From contig NZ_JAVRHK010000001.1 in assembly GCF_031846585.1 (NCBI RefSeq), positions 464,606-528,605 of the forward strand: a stretch of 64,000 bases of DNA. The letters are read 5' to 3'. Position numbers and translations under genes: made by a program. This DNA is from Autumnicola musiva (GTDB lineage Bacteria > Bacteroidota > Bacteroidia > Flavobacteriales > Flavobacteriaceae). Below the pieces are notes generated by a model, which worked only from the letters and a program-made list of their open reading frames with translations, was not told where the DNA came from and searched no databases. Shown here piece after piece: positions 25,584 through 35,629 of the stretch; positions within the stretch are counted from its first letter, which is position 1, and every line of letters starts with the position of its first letter.

Positions 25584-27491
25584 TTATCTTCCCTGCCCGG
25601 TTTCTTCTGCGGAATTTGTTCCTGAAGTAGCTGGAAATTTATTGTTGCTTCTGTCTATATCTGCCATTAATCCTGAATCATCTATAACTATAGATTGAAT
25701 CTCAGATTTTGGAGCATCAATGGTTAAATTATATGTAGGTTGGGCCCAGGACCAGTCTTCTTTAACCGTTCTGTTTAAATCTCCTGAAGCAGTTTTTTCC
25801 CAGCGCATCATTTGCAAAGGCATATAGAACAATTCCTTCTCACCATCATTATAAGTTACCGTGACTTCAACAGGCATGGGCATATTGCCAATTCTTTGAA
25901 GATTAATTCGGGTAGAATCACCTTCAGCTTCAACAGATTCTACAGCGTAATCTATGGTGTTTGTTGTCCTGGTCCAGTCGGTTAAATACCAATCCAGCTC
26001 TGCTCCTGAAATTTTTTCAGCAATTCTTATAAAATCATTAGGAGTGGGATGTTTAAATTTCCATTGATCATAGTAGCGGTTAAGCGTTTTCTGAAGATTT
26101 TCTTTTCCTATTATGTAACCAAGCTGCGCAAGAAAAACTGCTCCCTTGGAATATGCTGCCGCACCGTAGGCAAAATTATAATTATAACGATCTGCATGTG
26201 TGGTTTGCGGCTGTTCCACCCCGCTTTGCACCAACTGGTTATAACCTCTGTAGGACCCGGAATGGGGATTCTCCTTTTCAGAATTCATTACCACATTCAT
26301 AGCTTCGTCTGAAATGTAAGAGGTGAAACCTTCATCCATCCATTCATTTTTGGACTCATTGGTGGCCATTAAATGCTGGAACCAGGCATGTGCAAATTCA
26401 TGAGCGGTTACACCAACCAGGCTTCCAAAGCTTCTTTCACCTGTAATAAGCGTTAGCATGGCATATTCCATACCACCGTCTCCACCCTGGACTATAGAAT
26501 ACTGATCCCATGGGTAAGGCCCAATGTGCTCGTTGTAAAACAACAAAATTTCTTCTGTTTTTGGCTGCAGATTTTTCCAATTTTCCTTTATTTCAGGATT
26601 ATCCTTATAAAGAAAATGAAGAATTGTACCATCTTCTGCGGTTAATTTATCATGGATATATTCCGGATCTGCCGCCCAGGTAAAATCGTGTACCTGCGGT
26701 GCTACAAAATGCCAGGTTAGTTTATCTCCTCTTTTACGCTTTACATTAGTGCCTTCTTTTTCATAACCGTAACCAATTTCCTGCGGATTTTGAAGATATC
26801 CTGTACTTCCCAGGATGTAGTCTTTATCAATACTGATTTTTACATCAAAATCTCCCCAAACACCATGAAATTCACGTGCGATATAAGGATCGGCATGCCA
26901 GCCTTCAAAGTCATATTCAGCTAATTTTGGATACCACTGGCTCATAGAAAGTGCCACACCTTCAGCACTGTTTCTCCCTGAACGGCGGATTTGTAAAGGT
27001 ACCTGCCCTTTAAATTCCATATTGAAAGTAGCTTTTTCGCCGGGCAGAACAGGATCGCTTAGCTTTACTTCAAGAACAGTCCCTACTTCTTCATAATCCA
27101 ACGCCTGCCCATCCTGAGTTAAAGAACTTACTCTTAAATAACCAATTTCATCAGGCTGAAGTTTGGCTATCCGGCTTTCATATTCTGGATTTTCCCTGGT
27201 ACCCAGGTTATTTACCATCCTGCCATCGGGATCGGCAATATTTTGCAGCCTCATGTCCATTTCACTTCCCGGTTGAAAAGCATTGAAATAAAGATGATAA
27301 AAAACTTTGTTCAACGTATCGGGGGAGTTATTGGTGTACACCAATTCCTGGGTCCCGGTATATTGATAATTTTCCACATTCATATCAACATCCATATCAT
27401 ATTTTACATGTTGTTGCCAGTAGGAGGAATTATTCTGGGCGTTAACCCAGCTCACTGCAAATACAGAAAGGCTTAAAAGTATTTTCTTCAT
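25584..27491 (-). CDS. M1 family zinc metallopeptidase
   Basis: An exported aminopeptidase-like enzyme of 635 residues with a signal peptide (MKKILLSLSVFAVSWVNAQ). The zinc site HEFAH begins at His 364, with His 368 and the third ligand Glu 387 at the family spacing (HExxH-18-E). The GGMEY-like motif (residues GGDGGMEYAML) corresponds to the aminopeptidase exopeptidase loop. C-terminal to the catalytic domain there is a short beta domain. It is in tandem with S8 and MBL genes on the same strand. Confidence 0.95.
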   Translation of the reverse strand: MKKILLSLSVFAVSWVNAQNNSSYWQQHVKYDMDVDMNVENYQYTGTQELVYTNNSPDTLNKVFYHLYFNAFQPGSEMDMRLQNIADPDGRMVNNLGTRENPEYESRIAKLQPDEIGYLRVSSLTQDGQALDYEEVGTVLEVKLSDPVLPGEKATFNMEFKGQVPLQIRRSGRNSAEGVALSMSQWYPKLAEYDFEGWHADPYIAREFHGVWGDFDVKISIDKDYILGSTGYLQNPQEIGYGYEKEGTNVKRKRGDKLTWHFVAPQVHDFTWAADPEYIHDKLTAEDGTILHFLYKDNPEIKENWKNLQPKTEEILLFYNEHIGPYPWDQYSIVQGGDGGMEYAMLTLITGERSFGSLVGVTAHEFAHAWFQHLMATNESKNEWMDEGFTSYISDEAMNVVMNSEKENPHSGSYRGYNQLVQSGVEQPQTTHADRYNYNFAYGAAAYSKGAVFLAQLGYIIGKENLQKTLNRYYDQWKFKHPTPNDFIRIAEKISGAELDWYLTDWTRTTNTIDYAVESVEAEGDSTRINLQRIGNMPMPVEVTVTYNDGEKELFYMPLQMMRWEKTASGDLNRTVKEDWSWAQPTYNLTIDAPKSEIQSIVIDDSGLMADIDRSNNKFPATSGTNSAEETGQGR

Positions 27492-27544
27492 TTAAATGAT
27501 TTTTTTATTGAATTTTATTTTAAGAAGTATGAAAATTTTTGCTC

Positions 27545-29239
27545 TTACAATTCTATATCTCCATGTGAAACTTTATCGGCAAGGATCAAAGCATTGTATA
27601 AGTTGACCATTTTTCCTGAAGTGGAAAGTTCGCTAAAATTTTTAGTGCTTTGCCCCTGTTCTCCTACCATAACCATAGTTCCGGTTGAAAGTCCGCTGTT
27701 CATAATAATGCTTTTAACCTGGGCAGCACTTAATTTTGGATAATATGATCTTATCATGGCTGCAACCCCGGCTACTGCAGGAGAAGCCATAGAAGTTCCC
27801 TGAAGGAATTCATATTCGTTATTTGGAGTGGTAGACCAAATTTTACTTCCAGGCGCAAAAACATCTACATTCGTTTTCCCAAAATTTGAAAATCCGGATA
27901 CCAGGCCGGATCCATATTCAAAATTTAATGCTCCAACCGTTAAAAAGCTATCACTTATTTCTTCGGGAGCTTCAGGATACTGATCATTGGGAAAAACACG
28001 GTTCTGGTCAAGATCAATACTTTCGTTACCTGCTGCATTCACTATTAAAACGTCATTTTCCGCAGCATATTTAAGGGCATCTATCACCCATTCCGGGTTT
28101 GGAGAAAAATATTTTCCAAAGCTGGTATTAATTACTTTTGCTCCGTTGTCTACGGCATAACGAATGGCCAGCGCAATATCTTTATCATATTCATCTCCAT
28201 CGGGCACGGCGCGAACAGCCATAATTTTAACATTGTTGGCTACGCCATTGATACCAATACTATTATTTCTTTCCGCAGCGATAATACCGGCCACATGGGT
28301 TCCATGTGTTACATCCTCCTTATCTTCTGTTGGGCCGTCCACATCATTGTTGCCGTAATCGGTATCGGTAATATCGTATGGATCGTCCCCAACAACAGCT
28401 CTTCCGTCAAGTTCCAGGTTAAAATGTGACGAAAGCCGGTTTTCAAAATAATCTATGGTATCTGCCAATTCCTGAAGGGCATCAGGAATACTTTCATCTA
28501 CATTATTCTGAATTTGACCCAGCATTCCTTTATACTGTGCCATTTGCTGGGTAGAAGCTTCCATTGCAGAAAGTTCATCTTTAGTATAATTTTCTTTTCC
28601 CAATCTATTGGAAACAGCGGCATGAGCAGCTACCAATTGTTCCTGTATTTGCTGGTACTGCTGAAGGTTTTGCTGAACTTCGCCCATCTCTTTTTGATAC
28701 TCATCCTTGGCGCGCTGGTACATGATGAATTCTTCCCTGTCTGCAGTACTTATGGAACTGGCGGTTTTACCTTCGTATTTTGGCTTCAGGCGTTTGAATA
28801 TCCTAACATACTCAAGATTTTCCTTTACGGCATCACCAAGAAAGTTCCAGCCATGAATATCATCTACATAACCATTGTTATCATCATCTTTATTATTGCC
28901 GGGAATTTCATCAGAATTCGTCCATATTACTGCGTCCAGGTCTTCATGTTCAATATCTACCCCACTGTCTATCACACCAACAATAACGGTTTTTCCTTTT
29001 TTGTTCTGAATAATCTCATTGTAGGCTTTGCGAACAGACATTCCGGGAATGGTATCCGTTTGAAGATCGGCGCCGCTCCAGTCTTTCAGCTGCACCTCGG
29101 TGAGCGGTTGCACTTTAAGGGGGATGGAATCTATTTTCTCAATAGGAGTAGAAACAAGCCGGGGAGCCGTACTACCACAAGCGGTTAACATTGCGGCCGC
29201 TGTTACGGTAAGCAGCGGCTTAAAAACTGGTATTCTCAT
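27545..29239 (-). CDS. S8 family subtilisin-like lipoprotein
   Basis: A 564-residue subtilase with a lipoprotein signal (LTAC, Cys 21). The catalytic triad is Asp 91 (GVIDSGVD), His 312 (HGTHVAGI) and Ser 483 (GTSMASP), with the oxyanion Asn 405. A 220-residue insert between Asp and His contains a calcium-binding-like DDDNNGYVDD stretch and a Gln-rich coiled coil (about 175-275), unusual for simple subtilisins. It is probably surface or periplasm-anchored. It lies 9 bases from the MBL gene. Confidence 0.95.
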   Translation of the reverse strand: MRIPVFKPLLTVTAAAMLTACGSTAPRLVSTPIEKIDSIPLKVQPLTEVQLKDWSGADLQTDTIPGMSVRKAYNEIIQNKKGKTVIVGVIDSGVDIEHEDLDAVIWTNSDEIPGNNKDDDNNGYVDDIHGWNFLGDAVKENLEYVRIFKRLKPKYEGKTASSISTADREEFIMYQRAKDEYQKEMGEVQQNLQQYQQIQEQLVAAHAAVSNRLGKENYTKDELSAMEASTQQMAQYKGMLGQIQNNVDESIPDALQELADTIDYFENRLSSHFNLELDGRAVVGDDPYDITDTDYGNNDVDGPTEDKEDVTHGTHVAGIIAAERNNSIGINGVANNVKIMAVRAVPDGDEYDKDIALAIRYAVDNGAKVINTSFGKYFSPNPEWVIDALKYAAENDVLIVNAAGNESIDLDQNRVFPNDQYPEAPEEISDSFLTVGALNFEYGSGLVSGFSNFGKTNVDVFAPGSKIWSTTPNNEYEFLQGTSMASPAVAGVAAMIRSYYPKLSAAQVKSIIMNSGLSTGTMVMVGEQGQSTKNFSELSTSGKMVNLYNALILADKVSHGDIEL

Positions 29240-29248
29240 ATTCTATTT

Positions 29249-30115
29249 CTAATTAAAAACTTCGTTGAATGTAAATTTTTCGTTTAACCTCACTCCTTTT
29301 TCCGTATGCTTAACAGTTATAATTTCATTGTGGGCATCATGCTCCATGAACAAATAATAATCTTCATCTGCTGCCTTGTCCAGAAATATTTTTTTCTCCG
29401 GAAGCGTTAGCAAAGGTCTTGTGTCGAAACCCATTACGTACGGCAAAGGGATATGGCCCGCAGTGGGCAGCAAATCTGCCATAAAGACAAGGGTTTTATC
29501 TTTGTATTTAATATGCGGGATCATTTGCTTATCGGTGTGACCATCTACAAATAATACGCCAAAGCCAAAATAATCGGAATCAGTATAATTTTGCATGTCG
29601 CCGTTTCGCTCCAGAAAATGCAATTTTCCGCTTTCTTCCATGGGTAAAATATTTTCCTTTAAAAAAGAAGCTTTTTCACGTGCATTGGGTTGTGTGGCCC
29701 ATAGCCAGTGATCTTCATTGCTCCAGAAACGTGCATTTTTAAAAGCAGGTTCATATCCGGTGTGGTCCTTATTCCATTTAATACTTCCGCCGCAATGGTC
29801 AAAATGAAGGTGTGTCAGAAAAACATCGGTAATATCGTCTCTGTGAAAGCCATGTTTTTTTAAAGATTTGTCTATGGAATGCTCTCCCCAGGGATAGTAA
29901 AAACCAAAAAATTTATCATCCTGCTTATCCCCCATTCCCGTATCTATAAGTATTAGTTTATCGCCGTCTTCAATAAGTAAACAGCGTGCGGCCATATCTA
30001 TCATATTGTTAGAATCGGCTGGATTTGTGCGGGACCATAAAGATTTTGGAACCACTCCAAACATTGCTCCTCCATCAAGTTTAAAATTGCCGCTTTCGAT
30101 AGGATATAATTTCAT
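29249..30115 (-). CDS. MBL-fold metallohydrolase
   Basis: A 288-residue metallo-beta-lactamase-fold hydrolase from the ATG at 30115. The metal motif is THLHFDH (His 102, His 104, Asp 106, His 107). The substrate is unknown; similar sequences are annotated as quorum-quenching or general hydrolases. The gene is the first of a minus-strand run with the S8 and M1 peptidases. An upstream extension to 30175 lacks plausibility. Confidence 0.85.
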   Translation of the reverse strand: MKLYPIESGNFKLDGGAMFGVVPKSLWSRTNPADSNNMIDMAARCLLIEDGDKLILIDTGMGDKQDDKFFGFYYPWGEHSIDKSLKKHGFHRDDITDVFLTHLHFDHCGGSIKWNKDHTGYEPAFKNARFWSNEDHWLWATQPNAREKASFLKENILPMEESGKLHFLERNGDMQNYTDSDYFGFGVLFVDGHTDKQMIPHIKYKDKTLVFMADLLPTAGHIPLPYVMGFDTRPLLTLPEKKIFLDKAADEDYYLFMEHDAHNEIITVKHTEKGVRLNEKFTFNEVFN

Positions 30116-30281
30116 GTTGATTTTTTTTCTTATTCTTGAATAATCGATATGCAAAATAGAAAATCTAAACAGCACTAAAAGATAAATTGTAAGGTTTTAA
30201 CAGCTTTATGACTATATAGCTGTTTTAAGGATAACTTCCTTTTTTATTACTTTTAGCTTTTTAAAAATCAAATAGAATAAC

Positions 30282-32162
30282 ATGGTAGAACTGGCAGGAA
30301 TAATAATATTAGGAATAATGGCACAATGGGTGGCATGGAAGTTTAAAATTCCGGCTATTTTACCATTAATTCTTATTGGCCTGGCAGTAGGTCCTGTGGC
30401 AACACTTTTTACCGAAGATGGGCAAAAAATTATAGAGCCTATCTGGAACGGCGAATCGGGACTTTTTCCCGGTGAGAGTTTATTTTATTTCGTATCCCTG
30501 GCTATTGGGATAATCCTTTTTGAAGGTGGGTTGACCCTCCGTAAGGGAGAAATTTTAAATGTGGGACCGGTAATTGTAAAACTAATAACCATCGCAGTAG
30601 TGGTTACCTTTATTGGTGCGGGGATAGCAGCATATCTTATTTTTGACCTTTCATGGCAAATTTCATTCTTATTTGCAGCTTTAATCATTGTAACAGGACC
30701 TACCGTAATTACGCCTATTCTGCGAAATATTCCTTTAAAGAAAGATGTTTCGGCAATTCTTAAATGGGAAGGGATTTTAATAGACCCTATTGGTGCCCTT
30801 GTTGCCGTTTTGGTTTTTGAATTTATTTCTGCGGGTGAAGGCAGGGAGTATACGGCCACTGCAATGGTAGATTTTGGAAAAATTGTGCTTTTTGGCTTTA
30901 CCTTCGGCTTTACTTTTGCTCACGCGCTGGCTTTTAGTATCAGAAAAAATATTGTTCCACATTATCTCATGAACGTTTTTACCCTTGCATCGGTATTGGG
31001 TGTGTTTGTGTTATCAGATCAGTTTGCACATGAAAGCGGACTTTTAGCCGTGGTGGTGATGGGTATGGTAATGGGAAATATGAAACTGCCAAATTTAAAG
31101 GAACTGCTTTATTTTAAGGAATCGCTAAGTGTTTTGCTTATTTCTATCTTATTTATACTGCTTGCCGCAAATATGAATATCCAGGACCTGTACTTAATGT
31201 TCAACATAAATGCATTAATTCTGTTTGCTGTTATAGTTTTTGTTATCCGGCCTCTGGGGGTATTTGTAAGTAGTATTAATTCTTCCCTTAAATTTAATGA
31301 GAAATTGTTTATTAGCTGGGTGGGACCGCGCGGAATTGTTGCTGCGGGTATTGCTTCCCTCTTCGGAATAAAACTTGCCAGCCAGGGCGTTGAAGGAGCA
31401 GAATATATCACTCCACTGGTATTTATGATTGTACTCGGAACTGTGCTTCTAAATGCAACAACTGCAAGACTTTTCGCCCAGCTGGTTGGTGTTTTTCTGA
31501 AAAACTCCTCCGGAATTCTAATTATTGGAGCCTCCTCCATGCCGCGTTTAATCGCTGCTTATCTGAAGAAAAACAATCGCCATGTGGTTTTGGTGGATAA
31601 TAACGGAAGCAACATTAACAAAGCACGGGAAATGGGAATAGATGCCATACAGGAAAATGTTTATTCAGATGATTTGCTGAATAACATTGAACTTAACGAT
31701 ATTGGTTATTTAATGGCCATGACCAGTAGTAGTGAAGTCAATCAGAATGCCATAAAGAAATTTGGAAAACATTTTGGTGAAAATGGCTTTTTCAGGGTAG
31801 TTTCTCCTGAAGAAATGCAGGATCCAGAAAGAAATCCAAAAGAAGGATTATTTTCCCAAACCGATGATTATGTGAAATTGACTAATCTGGTAAGGAGATA
31901 TCCCAGCATTAACGAAATTAACCTTAATTCCAAGGAGCATTATGAGGGCCTTATAGAGATTACAAAAACAGAGGGTGATATTATTCCGCTTTTTGTAAAA
32001 AATAATGAAGGAGACCTTAGCATAATCCCATCAAACAGTATGGATGTTGAGATTGATGAAGATTACAAACTGGTGTACCTGGGAAAAGAAATTGAAGTTT
32101 CAGAACCTTCAGAAGAGGTTGAACATGAGGAAAGCCTTAAGGATGAAGAAAAAGAAGATTGA
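30282..32162 (+). CDS. Na+/H+ (CPA-type) antiporter with TrkA-N-like domain
   Basis: A 626-residue cation:proton antiporter. About a dozen membrane helices span residues 1-395, including the LIGLAVGPVATL and GPTVITPILRNIPL segments of the exchanger. The cytoplasmic C-terminus has a Rossmann-like domain (GILIIGASSMPRLIAAYL...VDNNG) as in TrkA-N/KefC, followed by an acidic tail ending EEKED. The exported cation is not evident. Its stop lies 2 bases from the convergent yebC stop inside a perfect palindrome. Confidence 0.92.
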   Translation: MVELAGIIILGIMAQWVAWKFKIPAILPLILIGLAVGPVATLFTEDGQKIIEPIWNGESGLFPGESLFYFVSLAIGIILFEGGLTLRKGEILNVGPVIVKLITIAVVVTFIGAGIAAYLIFDLSWQISFLFAALIIVTGPTVITPILRNIPLKKDVSAILKWEGILIDPIGALVAVLVFEFISAGEGREYTATAMVDFGKIVLFGFTFGFTFAHALAFSIRKNIVPHYLMNVFTLASVLGVFVLSDQFAHESGLLAVVVMGMVMGNMKLPNLKELLYFKESLSVLLISILFILLAANMNIQDLYLMFNINALILFAVIVFVIRPLGVFVSSINSSLKFNEKLFISWVGPRGIVAAGIASLFGIKLASQGVEGAEYITPLVFMIVLGTVLLNATTARLFAQLVGVFLKNSSGILIIGASSMPRLIAAYLKKNNRHVVLVDNNGSNINKAREMGIDAIQENVYSDDLLNNIELNDIGYLMAMTSSSEVNQNAIKKFGKHFGENGFFRVVSPEEMQDPERNPKEGLFSQTDDYVKLTNLVRRYPSINEINLNSKEHYEGLIEITKTEGDIIPLFVKNNEGDLSIIPSNSMDVEIDEDYKLVYLGKEIEVSEPSEEVEHEESLKDEEKED

Positions 32163-32179
32163 TATCAATCTTCTTTTTC
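32148..32179. terminator. 32-base perfect palindrome spanning two convergent stop codons
   Basis: The palindrome is centred on GATATC and has no loop. It covers the last codons and stops of the antiporter and YebC genes, so both end in the same protein residues (KED). Flanking A/T runs on both sides make it a likely bidirectional terminator. Confidence 0.75.
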
Positions 32180-32926
32180 CATCTCCTCAATTAATTCTTC
32201 AGTAATTTCGAGGTTATGGAAGACATTCTGAACATCATCATCTTCCTCAAATTTATCTACCAGCGCAAGTATTTTCTTAGCATCTTCCACCGGGAGTTCA
32301 GTAGTATTAAGAGGAATTCTTTGTACGTCTGAACTCTTTGATTCAATTTCCAGTTCTTCCAGCTTGGAAGACATTGATCCGAAGTCGGTAAATTCTGTAT
32401 AAACAGTTATGTAATCTTCTTCCTTTTCAATAGTTGTGGCACCGCCTTCAATTAACTCAAGTTCCAGCTCTTCCATATCCCGTTCTATCTTTTCTTTTTC
32501 GAGTACAAAGACCCCCTTTTTATCGAATAAAAATTCCAGGGAACCATTGGTACCAAGACTTCCGCCATTTTTAGAAAATATAGATCTTACCGAAGCTACG
32601 GTGCGGTTTGTATTGTCTGTAGTACATTCAACAAAAATGGCAATTCCATGGGGTCCGTAGCCTTCAAAAGTTACCAGTTCATAATTATCGGCATCGGCAC
32701 CACTGGCTTTTTTCACAGCACGTTCAATGGTGTCTTTGGGCATATTTACACCCTTTGCATTTTGAATGGCGTTTCTAAGTGCAGGATTAGACTCTGGATC
32801 TGGTCCTCCTCCGTCTTTTACGGCAACTGTAATATCTTTGATTGCCCTGGTAAATTGCTTTGCTCTTCGTTTATCCTGTGCTCCTTTACGGTGCTTGATA
32901 TTTGCCCATTTGCTATGTCCGGCCAT
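32165..32926 (-). CDS. YebC/PmpR family protein
   Basis: A 253-residue YebC/TACO1 family protein with the start MAGHSKWANIKHRKG and the stretch KDGGGPDPESNPALRNAIQNAKGVNMPKD. Family members act as transcription regulators or help ribosomes translate difficult proline-rich stretches; which holds here is not known. The C-terminus is acidic and ends in EMEKED, written by the shared palindrome. It has its own upstream region and a 632-base gap to lepA. Confidence 0.93.
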   Translation of the reverse strand: MAGHSKWANIKHRKGAQDKRRAKQFTRAIKDITVAVKDGGGPDPESNPALRNAIQNAKGVNMPKDTIERAVKKASGADADNYELVTFEGYGPHGIAIFVECTTDNTNRTVASVRSIFSKNGGSLGTNGSLEFLFDKKGVFVLEKEKIERDMEELELELIEGGATTIEKEEDYITVYTEFTDFGSMSSKLEELEIESKSSDVQRIPLNTTELPVEDAKKILALVDKFEEDDDVQNVFHNLEITEELIEEMEKED

Positions 32927-33559
32927 TGTCTCTAGTTTTTAGTCTATAGGCAGTAGACTGTAGAAAAGGCTACCGCTTGATTTGATGTCACTACAAATTT
33001 AAAAAATGAATTATGAGTTAAGAACTTATACAAACATGTATTCTTCAATTTAAAGTTTTTTATAGATCTAAATAAGTAGGAAATTGGAAAATTTGATTTT
33101 GAGGAACTTAAGGTTATTAAAAATCCTTAATATTAGTAGAATAAGATTTATGCGCAAATCAGGAAATTTCCAATGAAGTTTTATGGACTAAATTCACAAT
33201 TTCGAAGAGCTGCCATCTATATCTCTTAAATATAACCTAAGGTTCAGGTAGTTAAAATCCTTAGATTCCGACATTATATTTAAATTTCTTTTAATTCAGT
33301 TAAAGATGCGTGGTGTGTGCAGAAATTGCAAAACGCAAATGTTATTTTTAACCTGAAGAATCACAAGACTTACAGAAAAGATCTGGCAGAATTGCTAAAA
33401 TGATTGCTTCATTAATTAAATATCCTAGTAACAAAGGAGAAATCAATTTCTAAAGCCTAGATTATTAAAAGAGTTCGCTGTCTACAATTGTAGCTCTTAA
33501 TCTTAGTTATTTTCTGAAAATACTACTAAAGTCTAAAGACTATAGTCTAACCACTAATT
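32927..33559. other. 632-base gap between yebC and lepA, no gene found
   Basis: No credible open reading frame or known RNA was recognised. Short repeats of AGTCTATAG/AGACTATAG type occur at both ends (around 32940 and 33530). A small in-frame stretch near 33330-33400 could be a remnant but I cannot identify it. Confidence 0.35.
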
Positions 33560-35356
33560 TTAGTCATTTAACTTCAAAACTGCCATAAAAGCTTCCTGGG
33601 GGATTTCCACATTTCCCACCTGGCGCATACGTTTCTTACCTTTTTTCTGTTTTTCCAGAAGTTTACGTTTTCGGGAAATATCACCTCCATAGCATTTTGC
33701 AGTAACGTCTTTACGCAATGCTTTTACCGTTTCACGCGCAATAATTTTAGCGCCTATGGCCGCCTGAATAGGAATATCAAACTGTTGTCTTGGAATAAGC
33801 TCCTTCAGTTTTTCACACATTTTCTTCCCAATATCATAAGCGTTATCTATATGTAACAATGCAGAAAGCGCATCTACGGTATTGCCGTTTAGCAGAACAT
33901 CTACTTTTACAAGCTTAGACTCCCGCATTCCTATTGGGGAATAATCAAAAGAAGCATATCCTCGGGAAACTGTCTTTAGACGGTCATAGAAATCAAATAC
34001 AATTTCTGCAAGCGGCATATCAAAACTTAATTCTACCCTTTCGGTGGTAAGGTAAGTCTGGTTAGTAATTTCTCCCCTTTTTTCAATACAAAGCGACATT
34101 ACATTTCCCACATAATCTGCTTTTGTAATAATTGTAGCTTTTATAAAAGGCTCTTCAACACGGTTTAAAGTAGAAGGTTCAGGTAAATCTGAAGGGTTAT
34201 TTACCAGTAGTACTTCATCGGGATTTTTGTTGGTGTAAGCGTGGTATGAAACGTTTGGAACCGTGGTAATTACAGTCATATCAAACTCGCGCTCCAGCCT
34301 TTCCTGAATAATTTCCAGGTGCAACATTCCCAGGAATCCACAACGGAAACCAAATCCTAAAGCTGCGGAACTTTCCGGGGTAAATACAAGGGAAGCATCA
34401 TTTAACTGAAGCTTTTCCATAGAAGCCCTCAATTCTTCATAATCTTCTGTATCTACAGGGTAAATACCTGCAAAAACCATTGGTTTTACATCTTCAAAAC
34501 CTGCAACCGCTTCAGTAGTGGGATTTTTAGCATCGGTAATAGTGTCACCAACCTTTACTTCCCGGGCATCTTTAATCCCCGTTATAAGATATCCAACATC
34601 GCCGGTTTTAATCTCTTCCCGGGGAAATTGTTTCAATCTTAAAGTCCCTACCTCATCTGCAGAATAATTTTTACCAGTAGCTACAAATTTGATGTTCTGG
34701 TTCTTCTTTATAGAACCGTTTATAACCCTAAAGTAAGTTTCCACACCCCTAAAAGGATTATAAACAGAATCGAAAATCAGCGCCCGCAAAGGAGCATCTA
34801 TTTTGCCGCTTGGAGCCGGAACTTTTGTAATAATTGCAGCCAGAATTTCTTCAATTCCGAGTCCGGTTTTTGCACTGGCAGGAATAATATCAGAGTGATC
34901 GCAGCCTAAGAGATCAACAATATCATCACTAACTACTTCGGGATTTGCACTTGGTAAATCTACTTTATTCAATACCGGAATGATTTCAAGATCATTTTCC
35001 AGCGCCAGGTAAAGATTTGAAATTGTTTGTGCCTGTATACTCTGGGCGGCATCTACAACCAGCAATGCCCCTTCACAGGCAGCGATAGACCTTGAAACTT
35101 CATAAGAAAAATCCACATGGCCGGGAGTGTCAATTAAATTCAGCACATAATTTTCACCTTCATAAATATAGTCCATCTGGATGGCGTGACTTTTAATGGT
35201 GATCCCGCGTTCACGTTCAAGGTCCATACTGTCAAGGAGCTGTTCCTGCTTTTCACGATCGGTAACAGAGCCGGTAAAATCCAGCAGGCGATCGGCCAGG
35301 GTACTTTTACCGTGATCAATATGGGCGATAATACAAAAGTTACGTATGTGCTTCAT
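33560..35356 (-). CDS. lepA: elongation factor 4 (LepA)
   Basis: LepA is a ribosome-associated GTPase that back-translocates or remodels ribosomes, important under stress. The 598-residue protein has the G1 motif AHIDHGKSTL near the N-terminus, the RERGITIKS switch region, DTPGHVDF, NKVDLPSA and the EF4 C-terminal domain (AVLKLND end). The start ATG at 35356 is normal. Confidence 0.98.
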   Translation of the reverse strand: MKHIRNFCIIAHIDHGKSTLADRLLDFTGSVTDREKQEQLLDSMDLERERGITIKSHAIQMDYIYEGENYVLNLIDTPGHVDFSYEVSRSIAACEGALLVVDAAQSIQAQTISNLYLALENDLEIIPVLNKVDLPSANPEVVSDDIVDLLGCDHSDIIPASAKTGLGIEEILAAIITKVPAPSGKIDAPLRALIFDSVYNPFRGVETYFRVINGSIKKNQNIKFVATGKNYSADEVGTLRLKQFPREEIKTGDVGYLITGIKDAREVKVGDTITDAKNPTTEAVAGFEDVKPMVFAGIYPVDTEDYEELRASMEKLQLNDASLVFTPESSAALGFGFRCGFLGMLHLEIIQERLEREFDMTVITTVPNVSYHAYTNKNPDEVLLVNNPSDLPEPSTLNRVEEPFIKATIITKADYVGNVMSLCIEKRGEITNQTYLTTERVELSFDMPLAEIVFDFYDRLKTVSRGYASFDYSPIGMRESKLVKVDVLLNGNTVDALSALLHIDNAYDIGKKMCEKLKELIPRQQFDIPIQAAIGAKIIARETVKALRKDVTAKCYGGDISRKRKLLEKQKKGKKRMRQVGNVEIPQEAFMAVLKLND

Positions 35357-35531
35357 GTGTCATTTTCGTAGCTGATTATACAAATAATCAACTTTATTTA
35401 ATGTGAGCAAATATAGTTTATTTACAAGTTTTTAAAGAATTTTTCTATAGCCTCCTTAAATCTGGGAATCTTCTTCTAGAAGCTGAATAATACAACAGTA
35501 AATATTCTTTCATAAAATTTTTATAAAAGTA

Positions 35532-35563
35532 TTTGGATATTATTAAATAATAATCATACTTTG
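35532..35563 (+). promoter_or_regulatory. promoter of the ROK kinase operon
   Basis: TTTG (35532-35535), then 20 bases, then ATACTTTG ending at 35563 resembles the Bacteroidota -33/-7 pair, but the -7 element begins AT rather than TA. The start points of the kinase lie 4 (35567) or 67 (35630) bases downstream. Confidence 0.45.
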
Positions 35564-35629
35564 TACATGTTGCTTCGGAATTTTACGAAAGATGTATTTC
35601 GAAAAAGCGGTCATCAACCAGAAGAAATA

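Noticed and set aside
28514..29188. A 224-codon open frame opposite the S8 protease
   Set aside because: It lies wholly within a convincing S8 gene and shows no family features, so it is a shadow of that gene.
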